Below, piece by piece: positions 52,590 to 62,749 of a stretch of DNA of 64,000 bases. The DNA comes from DATEGZ01 sp035279905. Its GTDB lineage: Bacteria; Acidobacteriota; Vicinamibacteria; Vicinamibacterales; SCN-69-37. Location of the stretch: NCBI GenBank assembly GCA_035279905.1, contig DATEGZ010000217.1:78018-142017 (forward strand), given 5' to 3'. Made by a program: the position numbers and the translations under genes. How positions within the stretch are numbered: the stretch's first letter is position 1; every line of letters begins with the position of its first letter. The notes beneath the pieces were generated by a model. The model was not told the DNA's origin. It made no database searches and saw only the letters and a list, made by a program, of their open reading frames with translations.

Positions 52590-52633
52590 TTTCGCAAGTT
52601 CGATGCTGAACGCTGATTGAGAGTCACACTGAA

Positions 52634-53821
52634 GTGAGCGACATCCGCACGGAGACGATGACCGTCAACATGGGGCCGCAGCACCCCAGCACGCATGGCG
52701 TGTTGAATCTGGTGCTGCAGCTCGACGGCGAGAACATCGTCTCGGCCGAACCGACGATCGGCTTCCTGCACACCGGCATCGAGAAGACGGCCGAGCAGAA
52801 GAAGTGGCAGCAGGTGATCCCGCTCGTCGAGCGCATGGACTACCTCGGCGCGCAGTCGAACAGCCTCGCGTTCTGTCTCTCGGTCGAGCGGCTGCTCGGC
52901 ATCGAGTCGCAGATTCCCGAGCGCGTCGTCTGGATTCGCGTGCTCATCGCGGAGTTGCAGCGGCTGTCGAGCCATCTGGTGTGGCTGGGCACGCACGGCA
53001 TGGAGATCGGCGCGATCTCCGTGATGATGTATTGCTTCCGCGAGCGCGAGCAGCTGCTCAATCTCAACGAGATGCTCGCCGGTTTCCGGATGTTCCCGAG
53101 CTACATCCGCATCGGCGGCTTGCGCGAGGATCTGCCGCGCGGGTTCCACGCGGCCGTCAAGGAATTCCTCGACAAGTTTCCGGGCAAGCTCGAGGAGTAC
53201 CACAAGCTCCTCACGAAGAACCAGGTCTGGGTGCTGCGCACGAAGGGCGTCGGCTATCTGTCGAAGGCGGACACGATGGCGATGGGCCTCGCGGGCCCAA
53301 TGGCGCGCGCCGTCGGCATCCCGTACGACGTGCGCAAGACGTTCCCGTACCTCAAGTACGAATCGTTCGACTTCATCGTGCCGACGCACACCGACGGCGA
53401 CGTGTACGCGCGGTACCTCGTGAAGATGGAAGAGATGCGGCAGAGCGTCAGCATCTGCCGGCAGGCGCTCGAGCGCATCTCGCCGACGGGCGTGTACGAC
53501 TGCGGCGATTTCCGCTTCGTGCCGCCGCCGAAGGATCGCGTCTACACGGAGATGGAAGCGCTCATCCAGCACTTCCTCTTGTACTCGCAGGGCTTCAACG
53601 TGCCGAAGGGCGAGTGCTACGTGCCGATCGAGGGCCCGCGCGGCGAGCACGGCTTCTACATCGTGTCGGACGGCACGAACCGGCCGCTGCGCGTGAAAGC
53701 GCGCGCCCCGTCCTACGTCGCGTGCCAGGCCCTGCCGAGGATGATCGTCGGCGGGTTGATTGCCGACGTGATCGCCGTGATTGGATCCACAGACGTGGTG
53801 ATGGGGGACGTAGACAGATGA
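52634..53821 (+). CDS. nuoD: NADH-quinone oxidoreductase subunit D
   Basis: The 395-residue 49-kDa-type subunit forms the quinone pocket with NuoB. It has VNMGPQHPSTHGVLNLVLQL, EPTIGFLHTGIEKTAEQKKW, RMDYLGAQSNSLAFCLSVER, then SHLVWLGTHGMEIGAISVMM and a C-terminal IEGPRGEHGFYIVSDGTNRP with GSTDVVMGDVDR. The His of QHPSTHG and a Tyr in the ERMDYLG segment are quinone ligands in known structures. The start is a GTG at 52634. Confidence 0.98.
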   Translation: MSDIRTETMTVNMGPQHPSTHGVLNLVLQLDGENIVSAEPTIGFLHTGIEKTAEQKKWQQVIPLVERMDYLGAQSNSLAFCLSVERLLGIESQIPERVVWIRVLIAELQRLSSHLVWLGTHGMEIGAISVMMYCFREREQLLNLNEMLAGFRMFPSYIRIGGLREDLPRGFHAAVKEFLDKFPGKLEEYHKLLTKNQVWVLRTKGVGYLSKADTMAMGLAGPMARAVGIPYDVRKTFPYLKYESFDFIVPTHTDGDVYARYLVKMEEMRQSVSICRQALERISPTGVYDCGDFRFVPPPKDRVYTEMEALIQHFLLYSQGFNVPKGECYVPIEGPRGEHGFYIVSDGTNRPLRVKARAPSYVACQALPRMIVGGLIADVIAVIGSTDVVMGDVDR

Positions 53822-53867
53822 CGTTTTGCCCTATGCCCTCTGCTTTCTGCCCTGTCACGGTGCATTC

Positions 53868-54467
53868 ATGAGCTTTCACCCGTCGATGGACTACGGCCGC
53901 GGACATCACAAGTCCGCGCGTCAGTTACCCGAGGAAGGGCCGGCATTTGCCTACACGGCCGAGAACCGCGCGAAGCTCGAAGAAATCTGCGCGCGCTATC
54001 CGGCCGAGGAGCGGAAGTCGGCGATTCTCGCGGCGCTCTATCTCGCGCAGCATCAGCAGGGCTACCTGACCCGGAACTCGATGCGGCACGTCGCCGACGC
54101 GATCGGCTGCACGCCGGCGGACGTCGAGGACGTCGTCTCGTTCTACACGATGTTCTACACGCGGCCCGTCGGCCGGCACGTGATCCAGGTGTGCCGGACG
54201 CTCTCGTGCGCGCTGATGGGCGCGGAGCGCGTGACCGAAGCGCTCGCGCACACGCTTGGCATCGCCCCGGGCGAGACGGACAAAGCGGGGGAGTTCACGC
54301 TGCTCGAAGTCGAGTGCCTCGGCGCCTGCGATCGCGCGCCGGTCGTCGGCGTCAACGATCACTGGCACGAGTGTCAGAAACCTGAGGCCGTCAAAGAGTT
54401 GATCGACGGGCTGCGCACTCGTGGAGCGGCGTCGCTCACGGGCTGTTATTTGAAGGTGGAGAAATAA
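53868..54467 (+). CDS. nuoE: NADH-quinone oxidoreductase subunit E
   Basis: The 199-residue thioredoxin-like subunit holds a [2Fe-2S] cluster. It has AILAALYLAQHQQGYLTRNS, DVEDVVSFYTMFYTRPVGRH, VCRTLSCALMGAE and EVECLGACDRAPVVGVNDHW, giving the four cluster Cys. ATG 53868 is used; an upstream in-frame ATG at 53826 would add a pyrimidine-rich, repeat-like leader that does not resemble NuoE. Its stop shares one base with nuoF (TAATG). Confidence 0.97.
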   Translation: MSFHPSMDYGRGHHKSARQLPEEGPAFAYTAENRAKLEEICARYPAEERKSAILAALYLAQHQQGYLTRNSMRHVADAIGCTPADVEDVVSFYTMFYTRPVGRHVIQVCRTLSCALMGAERVTEALAHTLGIAPGETDKAGEFTLLEVECLGACDRAPVVGVNDHWHECQKPEAVKELIDGLRTRGAASLTGCYLKVEK

Positions 54468-55768
54468 TGGACCCGCTGCTCACGACGCACATTCGCGAGC
54501 GCGATGCGTTCACGCTGGACTCGTACGTCAAGCGCGGTGGCTACGGCGCGCTCAAGAAGGCGCTTGGAATGGCGCCGGACGCGGTGATCGAGGCCGTCAA
54601 GGCGAGCGGGCTGCGCGGCCGCGGGGGCGCGGGTTTTCCCACCGGGATGAAGTGGCAGTTCGTCGACAAGAAGTCGCCGAAGCCGAAGTACATCTGCTGC
54701 AACGCGGACGAGAGCGAGCCGGGCACGTTCAAGGACCACGTGCTCATGGAGCGCAACCCGCACCTGCTCTTCGAGGGCTGTCTCATCGGCTGCTTCGCGA
54801 TCGGCGCGAAGGTCGCCTACATCTACATCCGCGGCGAGTTCTACCACGTGCAGGAAGTGCTCGAGGCCGAGCTCGCGAAAGCGCGCGCGGCCGGCTACAT
54901 CGGCAAGAACATCCAGGGCACGGGCTTCGACTGCGAGATCTACGTGCACCGCGGCGCCGGCGCCTACGAGGCCGGCGAAGAGACCGCGCTGATCGAGTCG
55001 CTCGAGGGCAAGCGCGCGCAGCCGCGGCTCAAGCCGCCGTTCCCGGCCGTCGCCGGACTGTACGGCTGCCCGACGGCGGTCAACAACGTCGAGACGCTCT
55101 GCAACGTGCCGCTCATCATCGAGCACGGCGCCGAGTGGTTCGCGAAGATCGGCCCGGAGAAGAACGGCGGCCCGAAGCTCTTCTGCATCAGCGGGCACGT
55201 CAAGCGGCCGGGCACCTACGAGGCGTCGATGGACGCCTCGCTCAAGGATTTGATCTACGACGAGAAGTTCGCCGGCGGCATCCGCGGCGGGCACGCGCTC
55301 AAGTGCGTGATCCCCGGCGGATCGTCCGTGCCGGTGCTCCTGCCGCACGAGATCGACGTGCCTGCGAGCTTCGACGGCATCGCCAAGGCGGGCTCGCTCC
55401 TCGGCTCGGCCGGCATCATCGTCATGGACGAGACGACGTGCATGGTGTGGGCGGCAGAGAACCTGCTGCACTTCTACAAGCACGAGTCATGCGGCAAGTG
55501 CACGCCGTGCCGCGAGGGCGGCGACTGGCTGCACCGGATTCTCGGCAAGATCGAGCGCGGGGAAGGCGAGATGCGGGATCTCGATCTGCTGCTCTCGGTG
55601 TCGAACAACATCCTGGGCAAGACGCTGTGCGCGTTTGGTGACGCCGCGGCGACGCCCGTGCTCTCGACGATCAAGCAGTTCCGCGCGGAGTACGAGGCGC
55701 ACATCCGTGAAGGCCGCTGCACGGTGCCGGCACCGTGGCGATCCGGCGCGAAGGTGATGGCCCACTGA
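54467..55768 (+). CDS. nuoF: NADH-quinone oxidoreductase subunit F
   Basis: The 433-residue NADH-binding flavoprotein subunit has GLRGRGGAGFPTGMKWQFVD and CCNADESEPGTFKDHVLMER for FMN and NADH, then GAGAYEAGEETALIESLEGK. The [4Fe-4S] motif ESCGKCTPCREGG with a later Cys in LGKTLCAFGDAA is complete. In most operons nuoG follows; here the stop shares a base with nuoH (TGATG). Confidence 0.98.
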   Translation: MDPLLTTHIRERDAFTLDSYVKRGGYGALKKALGMAPDAVIEAVKASGLRGRGGAGFPTGMKWQFVDKKSPKPKYICCNADESEPGTFKDHVLMERNPHLLFEGCLIGCFAIGAKVAYIYIRGEFYHVQEVLEAELAKARAAGYIGKNIQGTGFDCEIYVHRGAGAYEAGEETALIESLEGKRAQPRLKPPFPAVAGLYGCPTAVNNVETLCNVPLIIEHGAEWFAKIGPEKNGGPKLFCISGHVKRPGTYEASMDASLKDLIYDEKFAGGIRGGHALKCVIPGGSSVPVLLPHEIDVPASFDGIAKAGSLLGSAGIIVMDETTCMVWAAENLLHFYKHESCGKCTPCREGGDWLHRILGKIERGEGEMRDLDLLLSVSNNILGKTLCAFGDAAATPVLSTIKQFRAEYEAHIREGRCTVPAPWRSGAKVMAH

Positions 55769-56808
55769 TGTTCTCGTTCATCACGCCCGAGCTCATAGCG
55801 CATCTGGCCATCATCGTCGTGGCCTTTTTCGCGCTGCAGATCGCGGCGGCGGGCCTCGTCTACATGGAGCGCAAGGTCGCGGCGTTCGTCCAGCAGCGCT
55901 ACGGCCCGTACCTCGTGGGCCCGCGCGGCCTGCTGCAGCCGCTGGCCGACATCGTCAAGCTGATCTTCAAGGAAGAGCTGCGCCCGAAGGCGGCCGACAA
56001 GGTGCTGTTCTACCTGGCGCCGGTGCTGTCGGCGACGGCGGCGTTTGCTGCGTTCTCGGTCGTGCCCTTCGGCGCTGACACGACGTTCTTCGGGCTGCTG
56101 GACCGGCCGATCCACCTGGCCGCGGCCGACGTGAACGTCGGGATCCTCGTGCTCTTCGCGATCACGTCGATGGGCGTCTACGGCGTGGTGCTCGCCGGGT
56201 GGGCGTCCAACAGCAAGTACTCGCTGCTCGGCGGCCTGCGCTCGTCGGCGCAGATGATCAGCTACGAGCTGGCGTACGGCATGGCGTTCGCCGCCGTGAT
56301 CATGATGGCGGGATCGCTCTCGATCCGCGAGATCGTCGATCAGCAGGCGGGCTACTGGTTCGGGTTCATTCCGAAGTGGTACGCCATCTTCCCGCAGTTC
56401 TTCGGGTTTCTCATTTTCATGATCGCGGGCATCGCGGAGACGAACCGCGCCCCGTTCGATTTTCCCGAGGCCGAGCAGGAGCTCGTTGCCGGCTACCACA
56501 CCGAGTACAGCTCGATGAGCTTCGCGCTGTTCTTCCTCGCGGAGTACATCAACATGGTGACGGTCTCGGCCGTCGCCACGGACCTGTTCCTCGGCGGGTG
56601 GCACACGCCCTTCCTGCCTGAGTGGCTCGGCTGGATCGGGTTCTTCGTCAAGGTGTTCCTGATTCTGTTCTTCTACATCTGGATGCGGTGGACGCTGCCG
56701 CGGTACCGGTACGACCAGCTGATGGAGTTCGGGTGGAAATGGCTGCTGCCGGCGGCCGTCATCAACCTGCTCGTCACGGCGGGGTTCGTCACTTATCTGG
56801 GCTGGTAG
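55768..56808 (+). CDS. nuoH: NADH-quinone oxidoreductase subunit H
   Basis: The 346-residue membrane subunit joins the two arms of complex I. It has YMERKVAAFVQQRYGPYLVG, LLQPLADIVKLIFKEELRPK, GMAFAAVIMMAGSLSIREIV, NRAPFDFPEAEQELVAGYHT with EYSSMSFALFFLAEYINMV, and about eight helices. The acidic loop residues are the quinone-side charges seen in known structures. nuoI, normally next, is absent; nuoJ starts 9 bp later. Confidence 0.98.
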   Translation: MFSFITPELIAHLAIIVVAFFALQIAAAGLVYMERKVAAFVQQRYGPYLVGPRGLLQPLADIVKLIFKEELRPKAADKVLFYLAPVLSATAAFAAFSVVPFGADTTFFGLLDRPIHLAAADVNVGILVLFAITSMGVYGVVLAGWASNSKYSLLGGLRSSAQMISYELAYGMAFAAVIMMAGSLSIREIVDQQAGYWFGFIPKWYAIFPQFFGFLIFMIAGIAETNRAPFDFPEAEQELVAGYHTEYSSMSFALFFLAEYINMVTVSAVATDLFLGGWHTPFLPEWLGWIGFFVKVFLILFFYIWMRWTLPRYRYDQLMEFGWKWLLPAAVINLLVTAGFVTYLGW

Positions 56809-56817
56809 GACGAGGAG

Positions 56818-57339
56818 ATGCACGCGCTTCTGTTCTGGATCTTCGCTGCCGTCGCCATCGTGGCGTCGCTGCTCGTCGTCGGGCAGCGCAACCCGATGCA
56901 CAGCGTACTGCTGCTCATCGCGTCGTTTGGCGCGCTGTCGGGGCTGTACGTGCTGCTCGGGGCGCCGTTCGTCGCGGCGATCCAGATCATCATCTACGCC
57001 GGCGCGATCATGGTCCTCTTCCTGTTCGTGGTCATGCTGCTCAACGCGGCCACGGAGGATCCGGTGAGCGGCTATCACGCGCGGCTCATCGGCGGCGCCG
57101 GGCCGCGCCGCCTGGGCGCCGTGCTCTCGATCGTGCTGGCCGTCGAGCTCTTCTGGGCGCTGAGCAAGCTGCAGACCGCGCCGCTCGCGTCCGGCGACCA
57201 GCGGCCGCCCGCGACGTCCGTCTATGACATCGGCATCCGGCTCTTCCAGAACTACTCGTTCGCGTTCGAGGCGACGTCCGTGCTGATTCTCGTCGCGATG
57301 GTCGGCGCGATCATCCTCGCGCGAAGGGAGCGGGCATGA
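56818..57339 (+). CDS. nuoJ: NADH-quinone oxidoreductase subunit J
   Basis: The 173-residue membrane subunit has five helices. Signature text is VGQRNPMHSVLLLIASFGAL and IQIIIYAGAIMVLFLFVVML, the conserved helix 3 with the pi-bulge. GAGGAG lies directly before the ATG. It overlaps nuoK by 4 bp (ATGA). Confidence 0.96.
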   Translation: MHALLFWIFAAVAIVASLLVVGQRNPMHSVLLLIASFGALSGLYVLLGAPFVAAIQIIIYAGAIMVLFLFVVMLLNAATEDPVSGYHARLIGGAGPRRLGAVLSIVLAVELFWALSKLQTAPLASGDQRPPATSVYDIGIRLFQNYSFAFEATSVLILVAMVGAIILARRERA

Positions 57340-57653
57340 GCTGGGTGCCTGAGCCGACGCTCAACAGCTATCTCATCCTCTCGGCCGTGCTGTTCGCGAT
57401 CGGCACCGCGGGCGTGTTCCTGCGCCGCAACCTGATCACGATCCTGCTCTCGATCGAGGTGATGCTGAACGCCGTCAACCTGACGTTCGTCGCGGTCGAT
57501 CGCTACATGGGATCGGTGGACGGGCAGATCATCGTGTTCTTCGTCATGACCGTCGCGGCCGCCGAGGCGGCCACGGGCCTGGCGATCGTCATCGCGCTGT
57601 TCCGGCACAAGGAAACGCTGAACCCGGACGCGTTTACGTCGCTCAGATGGTGA
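57336..57653 (+). CDS. nuoK: NADH-quinone oxidoreductase subunit K
   Basis: The 105-residue three-helix subunit has LSAVLFAIGTAGVFLRRNLI, TILLSIEVMLNAVNLTFVAV with the conserved helix-2 Glu, and FFVMTVAAAEAATGLAIVIA with the second membrane Glu. Both are needed for proton translocation in studied members. Confidence 0.98.
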   Translation: MSWVPEPTLNSYLILSAVLFAIGTAGVFLRRNLITILLSIEVMLNAVNLTFVAVDRYMGSVDGQIIVFFVMTVAAAEAATGLAIVIALFRHKETLNPDAFTSLRW

Positions 57654-57657
57654 CCGT

Positions 57658-59660
<2,003 letters not shown>

Positions 59661-59664
<4 letters not shown>

Positions 59665-61295
59665 TGTTTCCCCTGCTGACGTCCCTCGTCGTTCTGCCGA
59701 TTGCCGGCGCCCTGCTGCTGTTCGTGGCGGGGAAGGGGCAGGACAAGCTCGTCCGGTACCTCGCGCTCGGCGTGTCGCTCGTGACGTTCGTCGTGAGCCT
59801 CGTGCTCTGGTACCAGTTCGACCCGGCCTCGGCCGACTACCAGTTCGTCGAGCGTCACGCCTGGCTGCCCGACTTCGGCATCTCGTATCACGTCGGCGTG
59901 GACGGCATCAGCCTGCTGCTCGTCGTGCTCACGACGTTCCTCACGCCGATCGCGCTCCTGTGCTCGTGGGACTCGATCGAGGACCGCGTGCGCGCGTTCT
60001 CGTTTTTCATGCTCGTGCTCGAGGCGGCGATGATCGGCGTCTTCATCTCGCTCGACCTCTTCCTGTTCTACGTGTTCTGGGACGCGATGCTCGTCCCGAT
60101 GTACTTCCTCATCGGGATCTGGGGCTACGACCGGCGGATCTACGCGGCCGTCAAGTTCATCCTGTACACGATGGCGGGCAGCGTGCTGATGCTCATCGCC
60201 ATCATCTGGATCGCCTACTACCACCAGGCGATCATGGGGCTGCCGAGCTTCGACCTCGCGGACCTCACGGCGCTCAACATCCCGACCGCGCTCCAGACGT
60301 GGCTCTTCCTGGCGTTTGCGGTCGCGTTCGCGATCAAGGTCCCGCTGTTCCCGTTCCACACGTGGCTGCCAGACGCGCACGTCGAGGCGCCCACGGCCGG
60401 GTCCGTCATCCTGGCCGGCGTGCTCCTGAAGATGGGCACCTACGGCCTGCTGCGCTTCGCGTTCCCGCTCTTCCCGCACGCGGCGCAGGAGTTCGCGCCA
60501 TATATCGCGCTGCTGGCCGTCATTGGCATCGTCTACGGCGCGCTCGTCGCGATGGTGCAGCCCGACATGAAGAAGCTCGTGGCCTACTCGTCGGTGAGCC
60601 ACCTGGGCTTCGTCGTGCTCGGCATCTGCGCGCTCAACGTGAACGGCGCGCAGGGCGCGGTCTACCAGATGCTGGCGCACGGCGTCTCGACCGGCGGGCT
60701 CTTCCTCGTCGTCGGCATGCTGTCCGATCGACGCCACACCCGCGCGATCGCGGAGTATGGCGGCCTCAAGGCGGTCACGCCCAGGCTGGTGGCGGCGTTC
60801 CTGCTCATCACGCTCGCGTCGGTCGCGTTGCCGGGCATGAACGGCTTCGTCGGCGAGTTCCTGATCCTGCTCGGGTCGTTCGCCGGCTTCTTCGATCACG
60901 CGTCGGTCTACACCGCGGTGGCGGCGACGGGCGTCATCCTGTCCGCGGTCTACATGCTCTGGATGTTCCAGCGCGTGAACTACGGGCCGGTGACCAACGC
61001 GAAGAACCGCGGCCTGCGCGACCTCAGCGTGCGCGAGTGGTTCGTCATCGCGCCGGTGTGCGCGATGTGTATCGTCATGGGCGTCGCGCCGGGCCTGTTC
61101 CTGAAGCCGATGGAGCCGGCCGTGCGCAAGACGATCGATCACATCCGGCCGACGCCGTCGACGCCGCTCAACACGGAACATTTCGTGGCGCCAGGTGGTG
61201 CGGGGCGCGAGATTCGGATCTTTGCGCTGTGTCCTGCGCCCTTTGACCGATGTCAGCCACCGGGTGTTCGGCGTCTGACGCGAGGAGCTGAGTAG
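59661..61295 (+). CDS. nuoM: NADH-quinone oxidoreductase subunit M
   Basis: The 544-residue antiporter-like subunit has about 14 helices. It shows FYVFWDAMLVPMYFLIGIWG, KVPLFPFHTWLPDAHVEAPT, AGSVILAGVLLKMGTYGLLR and LVAYSSVSHLGFVVLGICAL. After the last helix there is a hydrophilic tail of about 60 residues ending RRLTRGAE, longer than usual; its last part reads IFALCPAPFDRCQPPG. The stop shares one base with nuoN (TAGTG). Confidence 0.98.
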
Positions 61296-62749
61296 TGTCG
61301 TACGCGCTGCAGCTCATCGCCCCGATTGTCCCGGTCCTCGTCGTCACGCTCGCGGCGTGCGTGGTGCTGCTGGCTGAATCGTTCCGGCCGGGCCATGAAC
61401 GGCTGCCGGCGCCTGGGTTCGGCGGCTTCGCGGCGATCGGCCTCGTCGGCGCGATCGCGGCGTCGGCGCTCCTGTGGGATCGCCACCTGCTCGGTTTCGA
61501 CGTCATCATCGTCGACAAGTACACGAACTTCTTCAACATCACGATCTGCTCGGTCGGGCTCCTGACCGTGCTGCTCTCGTCGGGATCGGCGGAGCGCGAG
61601 GGGCTGCCGCTCGGCGAGTACTACGCCCTGATGCTCTTCTCGATGGCCGGGATGATGCTGATGGGCTCGACGCGCGACCTGCTCATCGTCTTCATCGCGC
61701 TCGAGATCATGTCGCTCGGCGTCTACGTGCTCACGGGCCTCAAGCGCGCGAGCGGCGAGGGCGCGGAAGCGGCGTTCAAGTACTTCGTGCTCGGCGGATT
61801 CTCGAGCGCGTTCTTCCTGTTCGGGATCGCTCTGACGTACGCGGTAGCCGGCACGACGAAGCTCGACGAGCTCGGCATGCGCGTGGCCGGGTCTGCGCGT
61901 GAGCCGAGCGTCCTGCTCGTGCTCGCGATGCTGCTCCTGCTCGTGGGCTTCGCGTTCAAAGTGTCCGCGGTGCCGTTCCACATGTGGACCCCGGACGCGT
62001 ATCAAGGCGCGCCGACGCTCGTGACCGGCTTCATGTCAACCGGCGTGAAGGCGGCCGCGTTCGCGGCGTTCCTGCGCGTGTTCCTCTCGGCGCTCGAGCC
62101 GCTGCACGCCCAGTGGGCGCCGGTGCTCTCGGGGATCGCGGGCCTCACGATGATTCTGGGCACTGTCGTCGGCGTGGCGCAGTCGAGCGTGAAGCGTATG
62201 CTGGCCTATTCGAGCATCGCGCACGCTGGATATCTCATCGTCGGTCTGGTCGCCGTGAACTCGGCGGGGAAGGCCGCGATTCTCTTCTATCTCGCCGCCT
62301 ACGCGGTGACCAATCTCGGCGCGTTCGGCGTGCTCGCCGCGCTTTCGACGCCGGACCGCCCGCACGACGATATCCGCGAGTTCGCGGGCCTGGGCCACGA
62401 CCGGCCGGTGCTGGCGGCGCTGCTGACGGTGTTCCTGCTTTCGCTCGGCGGATTCCCGCCGACGGCCGGCTTCGTCGCCAAGTGGTACATCTTCAATGCC
62501 GCCGTGCAGCAGAATCTCATCGCGCTGGCGGTGCTCGGCGTCCTCACGAGCGTCGTGTCCGTCTTCTTCTACCTGCGGATCGTCGTCGTGATGTACATGA
62601 GCGACGAAGAAGCGCCGGGCGTTCGTCCGGCGCTGGCGCCGATGGCGCTCGTCGGTCTGTTCCTGGCGCTGGCCGTGGTCCTCTACCTGGGCATCTTGCC
62701 GGGGGACTTGCTCAAGCTTGCGTCCGACTCCGCCGCGCTGATCCGCTGA
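61295..62749 (+). CDS. nuoN: NADH-quinone oxidoreductase subunit N
   Basis: The 484-residue antiporter-like subunit has about 14 helices. It shows FIALEIMSLGVYVLTGLKRA, SGEGAEAAFKYFVLGGFSSA, KVSAVPFHMWTPDAYQGAPT, MLAYSSIAHAGYLIVGLVAV and LLSLGGFPPTAGFVAKWYIF. The start is a GTG in a TAGTG overlap with nuoM. It is the last gene of the operon and overlaps the convergent selA by 67 bp. Confidence 0.98.
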   Translation: MSYALQLIAPIVPVLVVTLAACVVLLAESFRPGHERLPAPGFGGFAAIGLVGAIAASALLWDRHLLGFDVIIVDKYTNFFNITICSVGLLTVLLSSGSAEREGLPLGEYYALMLFSMAGMMLMGSTRDLLIVFIALEIMSLGVYVLTGLKRASGEGAEAAFKYFVLGGFSSAFFLFGIALTYAVAGTTKLDELGMRVAGSAREPSVLLVLAMLLLLVGFAFKVSAVPFHMWTPDAYQGAPTLVTGFMSTGVKAAAFAAFLRVFLSALEPLHAQWAPVLSGIAGLTMILGTVVGVAQSSVKRMLAYSSIAHAGYLIVGLVAVNSAGKAAILFYLAAYAVTNLGAFGVLAALSTPDRPHDDIREFAGLGHDRPVLAALLTVFLLSLGGFPPTAGFVAKWYIFNAAVQQNLIALAVLGVLTSVVSVFFYLRIVVVMYMSDEEAPGVRPALAPMALVGLFLALAVVLYLGILPGDLLKLASDSAALIR

